Shown: positions 62,600 through 64,000 of the stretch, one piece after another
How the letters are laid out: each line of letters begins with the position of its first letter
Position numbering within the stretch: position 1 is the first letter of the stretch
Source of the DNA: Apostichopus japonicus
Lineage: Eukaryota > Echinodermata > Holothuroidea > Aspidochirotida > Stichopodidae
NCBI RefSeq assembly: GCF_037975245.1
Contig: NC_092577.1
Location: 1,856,001 to 1,920,000, forward strand
Direction of reading: 5' to 3'
Length of the DNA: 64,000 nt
Notes under the pieces: generated by a model
What the model saw: the letters and a program-made list of their open reading frames with translations, nothing else
What the model was told of the DNA's origin: nothing
The model's database searches: none
Position numbers and translations under genes: made by a program

Positions 62600-64000
62600 A
62601 TCATTCCAAAATTCGCATAGCGCCCTCAAATTTTCCGTCTACATAATCTTGTACAGCAGCTTAACATCTAAATGAGCGTGAGCAAGCACCGTCTCTACAG
62701 TATCTGAATGAGAAAGCCGACGCCTTCAAGTTTGCTAATGACCTTACTCCTCACTTTTACGTAATACAGTCTACGGCCGAAGTTTACTCAACTTTATTCA
62801 AGGTTAGTACAGTTGTTTAAATGGTATAACTCTAACGATAGGGTGTCGGATAACGCTATCGTGAAGTTCATGCTGGATATTATTATAGGTACGGTCCTAA
62901 AAGAGTACCGGAATTAATTCTGCAGTTGGCATACAGACCTACAGTACGAAAGAAGCAAGAAGTTTTCATAACGTAGAGCCTATGAATTACACTGTAGTTA
63001 CATCGGCTAGTATTGATAATATTAACGTTAACGTTAGGCTGTACTACGGCTAACTTAATTACTCTGTTGGAGTGTTGGCTTACACTAGTTGTAAATTACG
63101 TACGCTGACCTTGAAAAAAGGTTAGGCCTACATGCATGCATACTGGCGAGTAAAAATATATTGTCAGTTTGGTTGTTTTCGTAGCTTATAGTGGTAGTTA
63201 TCTGGCGAAAGGAAACACTGCAGCCTTTCATGTGAATGCGTTTTGTTTACTTTAGTTTGAGGAATGACAGTCCTAATAAATGTAGACTATAGACTGTGTC
63301 ATGTAAACAATGTGCTAATAAATGCACTGTTTGCCCCAAGGACTTAATGTTGTTGTGCCTACATGCACAAACAAGCCTTAACCAAAAAAGGTTTACTAAT
63401 TGGGTAAATGTTGAACATTCACTGAGATTATGCTACTATCTTATTAAGTGGGCCTATCCTTACTCCCGGCCCTAGGTTACCCTTAGTCATTATTCATGGA
63501 CAGCTTCTCAGAGTGGCAAATAGACGCCCGAAAGCTGTCATAGTTCTCATGATGGTCTTGGTGCAGTGCAAAATCATGCATAGGCTACTCCATATTAGTT
63601 TGGCCACTAGCTGTACCCTATCAGACTTACTAGGCCCAAACCAACAACTGTTCATCTATAGATAATAAAACAGATAAGGTAGGCTACTCTTGTACGGTTT
63701 TGATTTTCTAGCCGTCCCAGATGACTGTATAAATCCTACACAGTTAATATCTCCTTTTCCAGTCTCTAGGGACAATAGTTTTGTGAGTGAATCAATTGAA
63801 CTTAATTTCAAGCCATGTTCGTAGCACTCTTGACTTGTACTCCTAACATTGTACTCTTGTACAGTTTCAGATTGTGTGGACAATGCTTACTGAGCACTGA
63901 CAATATTTGTCCAAATGAATCAATTGAACTTAGGTTCAAGCACAATCAAACCATGTTAGAATTTACTTCAGCTCCTAACATTGTACTCTTATACAGTTTC
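62600..64000. other. Non-coding to the window edge
   Basis: Apart from one weak exon-like frame at 62701-62802, I see no gene, RNA or transposon I can support. Confidence 0.5.

Noticed and set aside
62701..62802. Fourth exon of the P450
   Set aside because: Phase does not match (needs two bases carried in) and the residues lack the KWRxxRK pattern expected there.

Overview
This is an AT-rich, intron-rich, repeat-dense stretch of an animal genome. Canonical GT-AG introns, long introns, tRNA-derived SINEs, hAT and TTAA-type DNA transposon remnants, microsatellites and short-unit minisatellites are all visible. The protein matches and repeat types fit a marine invertebrate deuterostome, perhaps an echinoderm such as a sea cucumber. 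That placement is inference from memory of such genomes, not a search result.

One gene is complete. A TM9SF1-type nonaspanin lies on the + strand in 14 coding exons (23606-46559, about 591 residues; every exon phase joins cleanly). Its 3' UTR appears to continue across a further intron to an AATAAA signal near 49361. Two genes are partial. The first three coding exons of a cytochrome P450, most like the CYP4 clan, start at 56967 behind a TATA box and run off the right edge. A candidate first coding exon of a nuclear regulator with a basic RKRKQ motif lies on the - strand at 14748-14922.

Layout: 1-5.7 kb non-coding with G-rich tracts. 5.7-10.9 kb four tandem-repeat blocks. 10.9-14.4 kb three consecutive hAT-like elements, two with perfect 8-bp target duplications, the third keeping the last ~41 codons of a transposase. 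14.7-15.0 kb the RKRKQ exon. 15-22.4 kb mostly non-coding. 22.4-23.1 kb a MITE just upstream of TM9SF1. 23.6-49.4 kb TM9SF1. Its first intron holds a non-LTR retrotransposon tail, SINEs, a fold-back element made of inverted tandem repeats, and a ~4.1 kb element with long terminal inverted repeats carrying a decayed cysteine-rich multi-exon gene. 49.6-50.3 kb a 62-bp minisatellite. 50.3-56.9 kb mostly non-coding. 56.97-64 kb the P450 5' half and its repeat-filled intron.

The most unusual signals are two. In TM9SF1, five introns (5, 6, 8, 9, 12) begin with tandem repeats whose first unit is the exon-intron junction itself, so 5' splice-site-like sequences are multiplied. The ~4.1 kb inverted-repeat element appears to link a widespread, unassigned invertebrate protein family to a TIR transposon. 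All alignments here were made by eye.
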